Shown here piece after piece: positions 8,410 through 15,958 of a stretch of DNA of 64,000 nt. Origin of the DNA: Eubacteriaceae bacterium Marseille-Q4139. Its GTDB lineage: Bacteria; Bacillota; Clostridia; Lachnospirales; Lachnospiraceae. Positions within the stretch are counted from its first letter, which is position 1, and every line of letters starts with the position of its first letter. Where the stretch lies: NCBI GenBank assembly GCA_018223415.1, contig JAGTTQ010000001.1:3831365-3895364 (forward strand), read 5' to 3'. The position numbers were made by a program, and so were the translations under genes. Under the pieces are notes generated by a model. It did not search any database. It was given only the letters and a program-made list of their open reading frames with translations, and was not told the DNA's origin.

Positions 8410-10272
8410 TTATCCGATGGGGGATATGAGCCCGTTTCCAGGCCCTGTCGTCGTCACGGGAGCAGGCGTCGTCTGGGGGATCGTCACCACGTCAGGTGAA
8501 TTCCCCGGCTCTGAGCCTGGCTGCTGCCCGCCCGGCTGGCTGGCCGGGCCGCCGCTTTCCGACGGCAGGATATTGCTGCCCGGTTCCTCGCTTGGACGAA
8601 CCTGTCCGTTTCCCGGAGATTCTTCATAGCCCGGCCCGGAGATTCCCGGCTCCGATGCCGTTGGCTGCGGATTTTCCGGAGATGCCGGAGTCGTGAGCGG
8701 GCTTCCTGCCGACGAGGACTCTGCCGTGCTGCTCTCGGACTCGGAGATGCTCTCCCCTTCCGTCGTCAGGACGCTTCCCGACGTGTTCCGCCTGATTGTG
8801 GCCGGCTTCCCGTTGTAGGTGCTGTTGTGAAGGAAGCTGTCCTCGATCACAACGCCGTCCTTCGTCTTCACCAGATTGGTCACCCAACGGCTTCCAGGCG
8901 TCGCTTCCTTGACAACCTTTTCCACACCCGGTTCCAGAGTCGGGTCTTCCTCGTAGGTCGGCGCCGGCGGGTCGATGACCTGGGTCTTTTCCGACTTCAT
9001 GGAAACGGTCACGCCGTCTTCCAGAATCGGGCTTCCGTAAATGGAAATCGTCAGCTTATTATTGGAAAAGCTGGTCTTGATGCCGACGGCCGTCGTGGAG
9101 TTGTTCAAAAACTTCATGTCAGCGCTTCCGTAGCTGATCATCGCGTCTTCGCCCGGCGTCACATAGCTGGGCTCGTAGCTGTGGGCATGGCGCTCCGTCG
9201 TCTTTAAGCCGGAGAACACCACCGCATTGTAAAGCGTCGACGATACCTGGCAGACGCCGCCGCCCGGCTCTTCGATCAGGACGCCGTTTAAATAGGCGCC
9301 GGCCGGCTTGTATCCCTTGGCCGGCGTTCTCTCGCCGGTAGCCGCATTCATCGAGAATTCCTCTCCCGGCTGAATAATTAGTCCGTTTAAGGCCTCGGAA
9401 GCAAGACGGATGTTTTCGTTCCTGTCTTTGTTGGAGGTCGTCGTCGTCGTGAAGGTGCCGATACGCTTAAAGCTGGCCTTTGCCTGCTCCTTTGTGATTT
9501 CCGGCGCCACCGTCGACGCGGACGCCTCGATGACGGCCGTATAGTCGCCGGCCGCCAGGGCTGCCGTGATGTCAGTCACAAGCTTCTCCTGGTCTATTTT
9601 AATTCCGTTTTCTCCGTCTGCAAACAGGAATTCGTTTGTCGCCTTGTCATAAGACGAAATGGAGCCGTTCTTCGGCGCCTTGTCCCACGCGGCGGCAATT
9701 TTTTCCGCCTGGGCTTTGATTTCTTCCTCAAGGCCTGTGGCGTCAAACGTATAGTCTTTGGACTCTTTCGCGGAAAAGGCCTCTGCCAGCACGGCATCCA
9801 CCTTGGTCTCCAGCACATCGTCCACGTCCATGGTCTCGCCGTTATAGGAGACCTTCATGCCCCAGCCGATAGACGACAATACCTTTTCCCTGGCTTCCGT
9901 CTGGGTCAGTCCATTGATGGAGACGCCGTTTACCGTCACCTCTGCCGAAAGCTCGGTTTCCGGCTCTGTTGTTTCTGCCTGGCTCTCCTTTTCTTCCCCG
10001 TTTCTTGCACAGCTATTGACACCCACGGCCACGCAGATCAGGAAAATCACAATGCCGATGGCAATCAGCAGGATTTTAGCGAAGTCCGGCCCCTGCCGTC
10101 TTCTGCGGTTGCGGCTCCTGGAGGCCGTCGTCCTCGGATTCCGCCTCGTGGTTCCTGCGCTCCGGTTCCTCGCATTCTGCACCGCCAGGATCCTGTCCGC
10201 ACTGCTCTGGGAGCTTCTCGATGTTCTTGAGGCAGCCTGCCTCGTGTTCCCTCTCTTTCTTACATCACTCAT
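8410..10272 (-). CDS. VanW-family cell-wall protein with membrane anchor and G5-like region
   Basis: A 620-residue protein. A basic N-terminal tail of about 50 residues precedes one membrane segment (about 57-78, rich in I, L and V), so the rest is outside the cell. Residues 100-290 resemble the peptidoglycan-binding domain found with VanW. The VanW domain follows (about 295-430) with GERTPAKGYKPAGAYLNG and EPGGGVCQVSSTLYNAV. A G5-like stretch lies at about 460-505, then a Pro/Ser/Gly-rich, low-complexity tail of about 110 residues. The family accompanies wall remodelling; its biochemical role is not settled. It is transcribed away from the PHP gene, with TATACT in the shared upstream region. 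Confidence 0.88.
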   Translation of the reverse strand: MSDVRKRGNTRQAASRTSRSSQSSADRILAVQNARNRSAGTTRRNPRTTASRSRNRRRRQGPDFAKILLIAIGIVIFLICVAVGVNSCARNGEEKESQAETTEPETELSAEVTVNGVSINGLTQTEAREKVLSSIGWGMKVSYNGETMDVDDVLETKVDAVLAEAFSAKESKDYTFDATGLEEEIKAQAEKIAAAWDKAPKNGSISSYDKATNEFLFADGENGIKIDQEKLVTDITAALAAGDYTAVIEASASTVAPEITKEQAKASFKRIGTFTTTTTSNKDRNENIRLASEALNGLIIQPGEEFSMNAATGERTPAKGYKPAGAYLNGVLIEEPGGGVCQVSSTLYNAVVFSGLKTTERHAHSYEPSYVTPGEDAMISYGSADMKFLNNSTTAVGIKTSFSNNKLTISIYGSPILEDGVTVSMKSEKTQVIDPPAPTYEEDPTLEPGVEKVVKEATPGSRWVTNLVKTKDGVVIEDSFLHNSTYNGKPATIRRNTSGSVLTTEGESISESESSTAESSSAGSPLTTPASPENPQPTASEPGISGPGYEESPGNGQVRPSEEPGSNILPSESGGPASQPGGQQPGSEPGNSPDVVTIPQTTPAPVTTTGPGNGLISPIG

Positions 10273-10506
10273 ACAGTCTCACCCTATTATTTTTCTCGGG
10301 CCTTCCCCTTGGAATTTGCCCTGTTATTACATGATCTAGTGTCAGTATCGAAATAAGTATAGCATAAATTGTGGAAAATGGTATAACATATTTCTTAATT
10401 TTTTATGGGACAACGACTGTGTCTTTCCTCGCTGTGAAAAGTGTGGTAAACTGGTATGGAAAACAGAGAAAAATCATAGAAAATGACATAAGAAAGAGAG
10501 AGTTCC

Positions 10507-11361
10507 ATGAAATTCATTGATCTGCATGTGCATTCTACGGCTTCCGACGGCTCTTTTTCTCCGGCCGAGGTGGCGGCTGCTGCCGAGGAAAAGGGACTTT
10601 CGGCCATCGCCCTCACCGACCATGACACGACGGACGGCGTGGATGAGGCGCTGGCTGCGGCGGAAAACATGGAAGTGGAGGTCATCCCCGGGATTGAGAT
10701 TTCCTGTGTCTATGAGGGAAAGGAAATCCATATCCTCGGCCTGTGCCTCGATCATAAAAACAAAGAACTTCTGGATTTTTTAAAGACAACCCGCCAAAAA
10801 CGGGATAGCAGGAATACGGAAATGCTGCGGGCCTTCCAGGACGGCGGCTTCCCGCTCACCTGGGACGACCTGCTTGACGGCGTTCCCGGCACCGTCGTCA
10901 CCAGGGCGCACTTTGCCCGCGCCCTCTTAAAAAAGGGCTGTGTCTCCTCCGTGGATCAGGCTTTTAAAAAATACCTGTCTCCCGGCTGCCCTTATTATAG
11001 GAAGAAAGAGGACGTGACGCCAAAGCAGGCCATGGAGATCCTGCGGACTGCCCGCGCTTTTCCGGCCCTTGCCCATCCCTGCCAGTATAAGTTCGGATGG
11101 GAAAAGACAGAGGAACTGATCGTCTATTTAAAATCCCTTGGCATGCTGGGGTTAGAGTGCTTCCACTCCTCCAACAACCAGGCGGAAAGCGCCAGACTGC
11201 GGGCCCTTGCTGACCGCCACGGCCTCTGTGTCACCGGCGGTTCCGATTTCCACGGCGCCGCCAAGCCGGATATCTCCATCGGAACAGGCCGCGGGAATTT
11301 ACGCGTCCCGGCCTTCTACCTGGACGCCATCCGGCTCGCTTCCTTTCTCACCGGGCTTTAG
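10507..11361 (+). CDS. PHP-domain metal-dependent phosphoesterase
   Basis: A 284-residue PHP protein. Metal-binding signatures are visible: DLHVHSTASDGSFSP (residues 5-19), LTDHDTTDG (about 37), HPCQYKFGW (about 194) and GGSDFHG (about 242). The family (YciV/TrpH type) hydrolyses 3',5'-nucleoside bisphosphates or trims short RNA 5' ends, so a housekeeping nucleotide or RNA role is likely. An AAAGAGAGAG ribosome site precedes the ATG. Its last 63 bases overlap the 3' end of the convergent siroheme-type gene. Confidence 0.87.
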   Translation: MKFIDLHVHSTASDGSFSPAEVAAAAEEKGLSAIALTDHDTTDGVDEALAAAENMEVEVIPGIEISCVYEGKEIHILGLCLDHKNKELLDFLKTTRQKRDSRNTEMLRAFQDGGFPLTWDDLLDGVPGTVVTRAHFARALLKKGCVSSVDQAFKKYLSPGCPYYRKKEDVTPKQAMEILRTARAFPALAHPCQYKFGWEKTEELIVYLKSLGMLGLECFHSSNNQAESARLRALADRHGLCVTGGSDFHGAAKPDISIGTGRGNLRVPAFYLDAIRLASFLTGL

Positions 11362-11853
11362 GCTGTTTTCTTCGGCCCATACATCGTCTTCCAGAAGCTT
11401 TCTCACGGCCGCTGCCAGGGCGGCCGCTTTTTTATGATCGGTTCCCGAAGCCGTGACGCCAGCCACCAGCCCGCCCCTTCGCGCCAGGCCGGGAAAATAA
11501 AAATCGCAGTTTTCCTTTTTCGAGGCGTCGTTGACGGCAATGCCGCGGGCACGGCAGTTCAAAACCACAGCTTCGTTGACTGCCAGATTTCCGGAAGCCG
11601 CCAGCACGAAGGCCGGGCGCCCGCATGCGTCCAGATCCCGCTCTTCGTATTCCTTGTTCTCCCATAAGAGGCGGCCGGACGCTTTCTCTTCGTCCAAAAC
11701 AGCTTTCAATTCCGGCCCGATTTCCGGCGCAATGACGCGGACCCGGCAGCCAAAGGGAAGAAGCGACAGAATCCGCCGGCAGGCAATCTTCCCGCCGCCG
11801 ACCACGACGGCCTCTTTTCCCTGAATATCCGCAAAAAATGGAAAATATGCCAT
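11299..11853 (-). CDS. Precorrin-2 dehydrogenase / sirohydrochlorin ferrochelatase-like protein
   Basis: A 184-residue protein similar to the N-terminal NAD-binding part of CysG (Met8/SirC). The dinucleotide motif AVVVGGGKIACRRI is at residues 15-28, and GRPAFVLAASGNLAVNEAVV follows about residue 77. It should oxidise precorrin-2 to sirohydrochlorin on the way to siroheme or cobalamin. It starts nine bases after the P1 peptidase stop with AAGGAG upstream, so the two are coupled. No other tetrapyrrole gene lies nearby. The last 21 codons are read from sequence that also encodes the end of the PHP protein on the other strand. Confidence 0.8.
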   Translation of the reverse strand: MAYFPFFADIQGKEAVVVGGGKIACRRILSLLPFGCRVRVIAPEIGPELKAVLDEEKASGRLLWENKEYEERDLDACGRPAFVLAASGNLAVNEAVVLNCRARGIAVNDASKKENCDFYFPGLARRGGLVAGVTASGTDHKKAAALAAAVRKLLEDDVWAEENSLKPGEKGSEPDGVQVEGRDA

Positions 11854-11862
11854 GAAGTCTCC

Positions 11863-12906
11863 TTATAAGTCCTTTAAATACAGGTCGGTCAGGCAGTATC
11901 TCGTATTCCCGTTATACCCGGTCACCGTATCTGCCATGGAAAGGGAATTTAAAATGGCTTCTTCCGTGGCCTCTGCCACGGCCTCAAAGGCGTCGTTTAA
12001 ATACTCTTCTCCCACCTGGCGGATCTCGACAAACGGCTCATCCTGGGGAATCCGGTTGGCCGTCGTAAAGCCAAGCATGATGTCGCCGCTTCCGTGGCCC
12101 ATGAACGAACCGCACCGAGAGAGTCCGACACCGCACCGGCGGATCAGCCGCTTTAACTGGCGGTCGCTTACGGGAAGATCCGTGCCGACCACCATCATGA
12201 TGGAGCCCTCGTCCTTTTTGATATCCTCAATACGCGCCGCCAGAATATCGCCCAGCGGCTTTCCGTCCAGGACGAAATTCCGCGTGCTTCCGAAGTTTGA
12301 CTGGACAAGGACGCCGACGGTGAAAGTCTCGCCGCCTATTTTTACCAGCCGGGAGGCAGAGCCGATGCCGCCCTTCATGCCGAAGCAGACCGTGCCCTTT
12401 CCGGCGCCCACGTCTCCCTCGGCAAAATCCGACGCTGCCGCGCGGATGGCCTCAAAAACGTGCTCCTTTGTCACAGCGCGCTCTGCGATGTTGTTCAGGT
12501 TTGAATCGTTGCATTCGCCGACCACCGGGTTTAAGGATTTCACCTCGATCCCCTCGTTCCTGCACCGCTCTGTCATGTAATCAACCATCGCATCGTGGAC
12601 AAGCCCCACATTTAACGTATTCGTCAGGGCAATTGGCGTCTCTAACGTCCCAAGCTCCTCGATCTGGAGCGTGCCGGCCGTCTTCCCGAAGCCGTTGTGG
12701 ACGAAGGCCGCCGCCGTCAGCTTCTTTTCAAACATGTTGTCGCGGCACGGAAGGATGACGGTGACGCCCGTCTTATGTTCTTCCGTGTCCACAGTGCAGT
12801 GGCCCACCGTAACGCCGGGCACATCCGTCAGCTTGTTTAATGGCCCTGTCTCATGCCTTCCAATGATGATGCCGTAATCGCGGATTCTTTTTTTCATATT
12901 TTCCAT
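11863..12906 (-). CDS. P1-family (DmpA-like) peptidase
   Basis: A 347-residue homologue of the self-processing DmpA/L-aminopeptidase family. It has the usual N-terminal LTDVPGVTVGHCTV (about residues 20-33), the central GECNDSNLNN segment, and the GKGTVCFGMKGGIGSASR loop (about 180-197). Such enzymes cleave themselves before a serine or threonine nucleophile and act as aminopeptidases or beta-peptidases. I prefer the ATG at 12906, which follows GGGGGA at a proper distance, over the ATG at 12924, which has no ribosome site; 12897 is also possible. It is co-transcribed with the siroheme-type gene, with no obvious functional link. Confidence 0.85.
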   Translation of the reverse strand: MENMKKRIRDYGIIIGRHETGPLNKLTDVPGVTVGHCTVDTEEHKTGVTVILPCRDNMFEKKLTAAAFVHNGFGKTAGTLQIEELGTLETPIALTNTLNVGLVHDAMVDYMTERCRNEGIEVKSLNPVVGECNDSNLNNIAERAVTKEHVFEAIRAAASDFAEGDVGAGKGTVCFGMKGGIGSASRLVKIGGETFTVGVLVQSNFGSTRNFVLDGKPLGDILAARIEDIKKDEGSIMMVVGTDLPVSDRQLKRLIRRCGVGLSRCGSFMGHGSGDIMLGFTTANRIPQDEPFVEIRQVGEEYLNDAFEAVAEATEEAILNSLSMADTVTGYNGNTRYCLTDLYLKDL

Positions 12907-12989
12907 AGTCCCCCATTTTTTCACAAATTTTCTTGATGTTCCTTCTAAAATCAGCCTCTGGATTGTTAATTTTTTATCTATTTCACCGA

Positions 12990-13018
12990 TTGATTTCTGC
13001 CTTTTCTCCTGCTACAAT
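12990..13018 (+). promoter_or_regulatory. Sigma-A promoter for the HPr-like gene
   Basis: TTGATT and TACAAT are spaced by 17 bases, 52 bases before the start codon of the 80-residue protein. Confidence 0.75.
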
Positions 13019-13069
13019 ATGGATTGTTAAATGATTAACTAATTCAAGACCCCAAAAGGAGTGTTGTTT

Positions 13070-13312
13070 ATGAAAATGAAACTGAAAAACATTACAAATC
13101 TCGATAAATTTTTTGATGTCATCAGCCAGTGTGACGGCGCCGTTGAGCTGAGCCTTCCCGAGGGCGGCTCCGTGAACTTAAAATCCAAGCTGTCCCAGTA
13201 TGTTTCCATGGCAACGGTCTTTTCTAACGGCCATATCCATGAGCTGAATCTGACTACGCACGATCCGAAAGACTCGGAGCGCCTGGTTCGCTACATGTAC
13301 CAGGGCTGTTAA
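13070..13312 (+). CDS. Small HPr-like protein lacking the phosphorylatable histidine
   Basis: An 80-residue protein started at the ATG at 13070 because AAAGGAG ends nine bases upstream; the GTG at 13061 lies inside that ribosome site. The second half (NLKSKLSQYVSMATVF, then SERLVRYM) resembles the HPr fold around the regulatory-serine helix. The region where HPr has the GxHxRPA histidine motif instead reads NLDKFFDVI. It is therefore a likely non-phosphotransfer HPr paralogue, found in many Clostridia under various names. The fold assignment is an inference. The 3' end overlaps the convergent alanyl-tRNA editing gene by 59 bases. Confidence 0.7.
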   Translation: MKMKLKNITNLDKFFDVISQCDGAVELSLPEGGSVNLKSKLSQYVSMATVFSNGHIHELNLTTHDPKDSERLVRYMYQGC

Positions 13313-14465
13313 ACCCTTTCTCTTTTAAGACGGCGCAGACATCCTCATACGCTCCATAGAAGGTGCCCTGCGTCATCTGCATGCTGCCGCCCCCTCTTCC
13401 GTGAAGGAGACCGTTTAACTCCTTTGTGAGGGGGCGCATGTCGTTTTCAAGGCTCCCCAGCACATAAAAATAGCCGTTCTCCCCGTTTTTCGCAAGGCCG
13501 AGCACCGTATCGCCTTTCTTTTTTTCCAGCATCGCATTGACCATCTGCCTTAAGGGCACCGGCTCAAAATCCGGCTCACAGACGAAAAGACGGCCGCTCC
13601 CCTCTTCCATGGCCGACACCTTTTCCTCAATCAGGCTCCGGCAGAGCGCCCCGATCCGCATCTGAGCATTCCCAAGCTCTTCCTTTAACCGCTCCACGGC
13701 AGAGAAGGCCTCCTCCGGCCTGGCCGATAACAGCACGGCGATTTTCTGGAGCCCGTCCCTTTTTTTCTCATAATCCATAAGGGCCCGGCTGCCGCAGAGC
13801 AGACCGATCCGCACGCCGCCTTTGTAATGGATCATGGACGTGAATTTGACGATCCCGATCTCCCCGGTACGCGCCACATGGGTGCCGCAGCAGGCGCAGA
13901 CGTCGCCGCCGGGGATTTTTACGATCCGGATATCGCCGGTAAGCTCTTTTTTGCTCCTGTAATCGAGGGTTTCCAGTTCTTCCTTCGGCGGGAACCCGGC
14001 GTAAACCTCCCGGTTGTCGTAGATGATGGCGTTGGCCTCCCGCTCTACTTCAAGAAGGTCCTCCCATTCCAGAATGCCGTTGAAGTCGATGGTGACTTCC
14101 TCGCTTCCCATGTGAAAGCCCACGTTGTCATAACCGAACCTGGCATGGATCAGGCCGGAAACGATGTGTTCGCCGGAATGCTCCTGCATGTGCAAAAACC
14201 GCCTGTCCCAATCGATAGTACCGGATACGGTAGTTCCCTCTTTCAACGGCCCGTCCGTTGTATGGATGATCTGCCCGTTTTTTTCATGGACATCCAGGAC
14301 ACGGACGCCGCCCAGGATGCCTGTATCTGCCGGCTGGCCGCCGCCCTCCGGGTAAAAGGCCGTCTGATCCAGAATGATCTCATATCCCTTTTTCCCCTCC
14401 TGACAGGAAAGGACGGCCGCCGTAAACTCCTTCTGATATGCTGAATCGTAATACAATTTTTTCAT
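13254..14465 (-). CDS. Alanyl-tRNA editing protein (AlaX-like with DHHA1 domain)
   Basis: A 403-residue protein homologous to the editing and C-terminal parts of alanyl-tRNA synthetase. Residues 1-230 carry the hydrolytic zinc site HMQEHSGEHIVSGL (HxxxH) and CACCGTHVARTGEIG (CxxxH). The rest, ending near GGGSMQMTQGTFYGA, is a DHHA1-type RNA-binding domain. It removes serine or glycine wrongly attached to tRNA-Ala. I set the start at 14465, where GAGGAAA precedes the ATG; the open frame reaches 14522. The final 19 or so residues are encoded in the overlap with the HPr-like gene. Confidence 0.88.
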   Translation of the reverse strand: MKKLYYDSAYQKEFTAAVLSCQEGKKGYEIILDQTAFYPEGGGQPADTGILGGVRVLDVHEKNGQIIHTTDGPLKEGTTVSGTIDWDRRFLHMQEHSGEHIVSGLIHARFGYDNVGFHMGSEEVTIDFNGILEWEDLLEVEREANAIIYDNREVYAGFPPKEELETLDYRSKKELTGDIRIVKIPGGDVCACCGTHVARTGEIGIVKFTSMIHYKGGVRIGLLCGSRALMDYEKKRDGLQKIAVLLSARPEEAFSAVERLKEELGNAQMRIGALCRSLIEEKVSAMEEGSGRLFVCEPDFEPVPLRQMVNAMLEKKKGDTVLGLAKNGENGYFYVLGSLENDMRPLTKELNGLLHGRGGGSMQMTQGTFYGAYEDVCAVLKEKGFNSPGTCSEPGAPSLSDRA

Positions 14466-14571
14466 GTCCGAATTTCCTCGCTTTTTCCCTTGGTCTGCTA
14501 TCCAGTATAACACCCTTTCCATGTTTTCTCAATCACGGAAAGGGCGTCAAAAAAAGTTTTCACGAACTGTC

Positions 14572-14599
14572 AACTATGACAAGCAGACTGTCATATGAT
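14572..14599 (+). promoter_or_regulatory. Possible sporulation (sigma-K-like) promoter
   Basis: AAC, 17 bases, then CATATGAT fits the AC / CATAnnnT pattern of late mother-cell promoters. It stands 34 bases before the cysteine/glycine-rich gene. No good sigma-A promoter is seen here. Confidence 0.35.
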
Positions 14600-14633
14600 G
14601 GAGTGTAATCAAAAAGCCTTTGGAGGATAAAAC

Positions 14634-14879
14634 ATGAGTGATTTAGCTGCTACAAACTGTGGATGCGGATGCGAGACAGCGAACAGCGGATGCGGCGGAT
14701 GCAACATTATCTGGCTCATCCTGATTCTTTGCTGCTGCTGTGGCGGCGGCGGCTGGGGACATAATGGCTGCAATAACGGATGCGGGTGCGGTTCCGGCTT
14801 TGACAGCTGTATCTGGATCATTCTTCTGCTCTGCTGCTGCGGCGGCGGATGGGGCGGTGGCGGCGGCTTCTGCTGCTAA
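14634..14879 (+). CDS. Cysteine/glycine-rich small protein (chorion-class high-cysteine type)
   Basis: An 81-residue protein composed largely of Cys and Gly. Two hydrophobic stretches (NIIWLILILCCCC and SCIWIILLLCCC) are each followed by a glycine/tryptophan-rich run, giving two repeats of one plan. The family is annotated in Clostridia as chorion-class high-cysteine protein; function is unproven. A membrane- or coat-associated, disulfide-linked structural role is plausible. The ribosome site TTTGGAGGATAAAAC and a downstream terminator show that it is a true gene. Confidence 0.8.
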   Translation: MSDLAATNCGCGCETANSGCGGCNIIWLILILCCCCGGGGWGHNGCNNGCGCGSGFDSCIWIILLLCCCGGGWGGGGGFCC

Positions 14880-14900
14880 ACTTTCTCGTTTCCTATCTTC

Positions 14901-14928
14901 GGGCGGGACGTCATCCCGCCCTTCTTTT
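14901..14928 (+). terminator. Terminator of the cysteine-rich gene
   Basis: GGGCGGGA / TCCCGCCC, an 8-bp perfect stem with five-base loop, is followed by TTCTTTT. It also touches the stop codon of the convergent 49-residue gene. Confidence 0.85.
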
Positions 14929-15076
14929 ATGATTTCTTTTTCGCTTTTTCCCGGCCATCAGGCGCTTTCGCCTTCGCGGGCTCACGGCCGTAAACGAGGC
15001 TTCCGTGCGCCTCCTTTTCGCAGTCTTCGTCGATTTCGTACACACTGTTTCCATCTATAATCAAACGCCTGGACAT
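14927..15076 (-). CDS. 49-residue conserved-type small protein (SRRLIIDGN)
   Basis: A short frame that simple length cut-offs miss. AGGAGG lies ten bases before its ATG, and it ends at the terminator of the neighbouring gene. The N-terminus MSRRLIIDGNSVYEIDEDC is compact and looks folded; the C-terminus is lysine/alanine-rich and charged. I recall similar short proteins in Lachnospiraceae, but no function is known to me. It is divergent from the two small genes that follow. Confidence 0.7.
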   Translation of the reverse strand: MSRRLIIDGNSVYEIDEDCEKEAHGSLVYGREPAKAKAPDGREKAKKKS

Positions 15077-15167
15077 ATTCTATCTACCTCCTATAACTTC
15101 ATTGTATGCAGGCGGCATGAATTGATTGAATCGCGCATATATTGTCTCCAGGAAAGGAGACCTGCCA

Positions 15168-15587
15168 ATGAACGAAAAAGAACTGAAGCTGACCGACCTG
15201 GATTATGCCGTCGGCAGCCATCGTCTCCAGATGATGAAAGCCGCCCTGCCGTACATGGAGATCCCGCAGCAGCGCACCATGTCCATGTTCATCAAATGGA
15301 ACGAGCTTTTACGCACCATGGAATTTTTCCAGGACAACGAGGACGGCATGTTAAGCGTCTGCGCTCTGGACGAGGGCCATTCCTCGCCTTCTGACATGCT
15401 CCAGGCCATCCGTCCCTATGCCAACGAGAGGGAGCAGGAAATCATCGACATCATGGCAAGGTTCACGGAAAATCCGGCGTCCAGGGGGCCTATAAGCCCG
15501 GAACAGCTTATCTCCCTGCTACCGCCGGAACAGCAGTCCAGGTTTGAGACGATCCAGCTCATGATGCAGACCCTTGGCCAGATGTGA
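15168..15587 (+). CDS. Hypothetical protein, 139 residues
   Basis: A soluble, probably all-helical acidic protein with no motif I recognise. The start at 15168 is chosen because GGAAAGGAGA lies eight bases upstream; the frame opens 14 codons earlier. The C-terminus (PEQLISLLPPEQQSRFETIQ) is Pro/Gln-rich with an amphipathic helix. It is followed after 22 bases by another small gene in the same direction whose product has similar composition (DPKKLELLSLFSEDI). The two look like a pair that act together. No signal peptide or membrane segment is present. Confidence 0.75.
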   Translation: MNEKELKLTDLDYAVGSHRLQMMKAALPYMEIPQQRTMSMFIKWNELLRTMEFFQDNEDGMLSVCALDEGHSSPSDMLQAIRPYANEREQEIIDIMARFTENPASRGPISPEQLISLLPPEQQSRFETIQLMMQTLGQM

Positions 15588-15609
15588 GGTCAGAAAGGAG
15601 ATCCGGGAT

Positions 15610-15894
15610 ATGAATATGGCATGGAAGACGGATCCGCGCCTGCGCGGCATGGATCCAAAAAAGCTTGAGCTTCTCTCCCTCTTTTCCGAGGACATAAAAA
15701 AGACGCCGCCGGATAAAATGCTCTCCGCCCTGATGACCTTAAACAAAAGGGCGTCGGCGAGCGGGCTGTCTTTTTCCGACCGGGAGACGGCTCTTATCAT
15801 CTCTATTCTCACGGAGGGGATGCCGTCGGCGGAGCAGAAAAAGCTCCAGATGCTAAAGTTCCTGGCGGCACAGCTCTCCAAAGGGAAAAAATGA
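15610..15894 (+). CDS. Hypothetical protein, 94 residues
   Basis: The start at 15610 follows AGAAAGGAGATCC. The product is helical and charged, with PRLRGMDPKKLELLSLFSEDI near the N-terminus and a run of leucine-rich helix (EQKKLQMLKFLAAQLSK) at the end. No known domain is recognised. It forms a two-gene unit with the 139-residue gene upstream and is closed by a strong terminator. Confidence 0.75.
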   Translation: MNMAWKTDPRLRGMDPKKLELLSLFSEDIKKTPPDKMLSALMTLNKRASASGLSFSDRETALIISILTEGMPSAEQKKLQMLKFLAAQLSKGKK

Positions 15895-15910
15895 AGGCGC
15901 ACGCAAAGAA

Positions 15911-15942
15911 GGGCAGAGAAAGAAGCCATCCTTTCTCTGCCC
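15911..15942 (+). terminator. Terminator of the two-gene hypothetical unit
   Basis: GGGCAGAGAAAG / CTTTCTCTGCCC forms a perfect 12-bp stem. It is followed by TTATAACGTTTT, an imperfect T-tract, and also serves the convergent gene at 15959. Confidence 0.75.
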
Positions 15943-15958
15943 TTATAACGTTTTCTGT

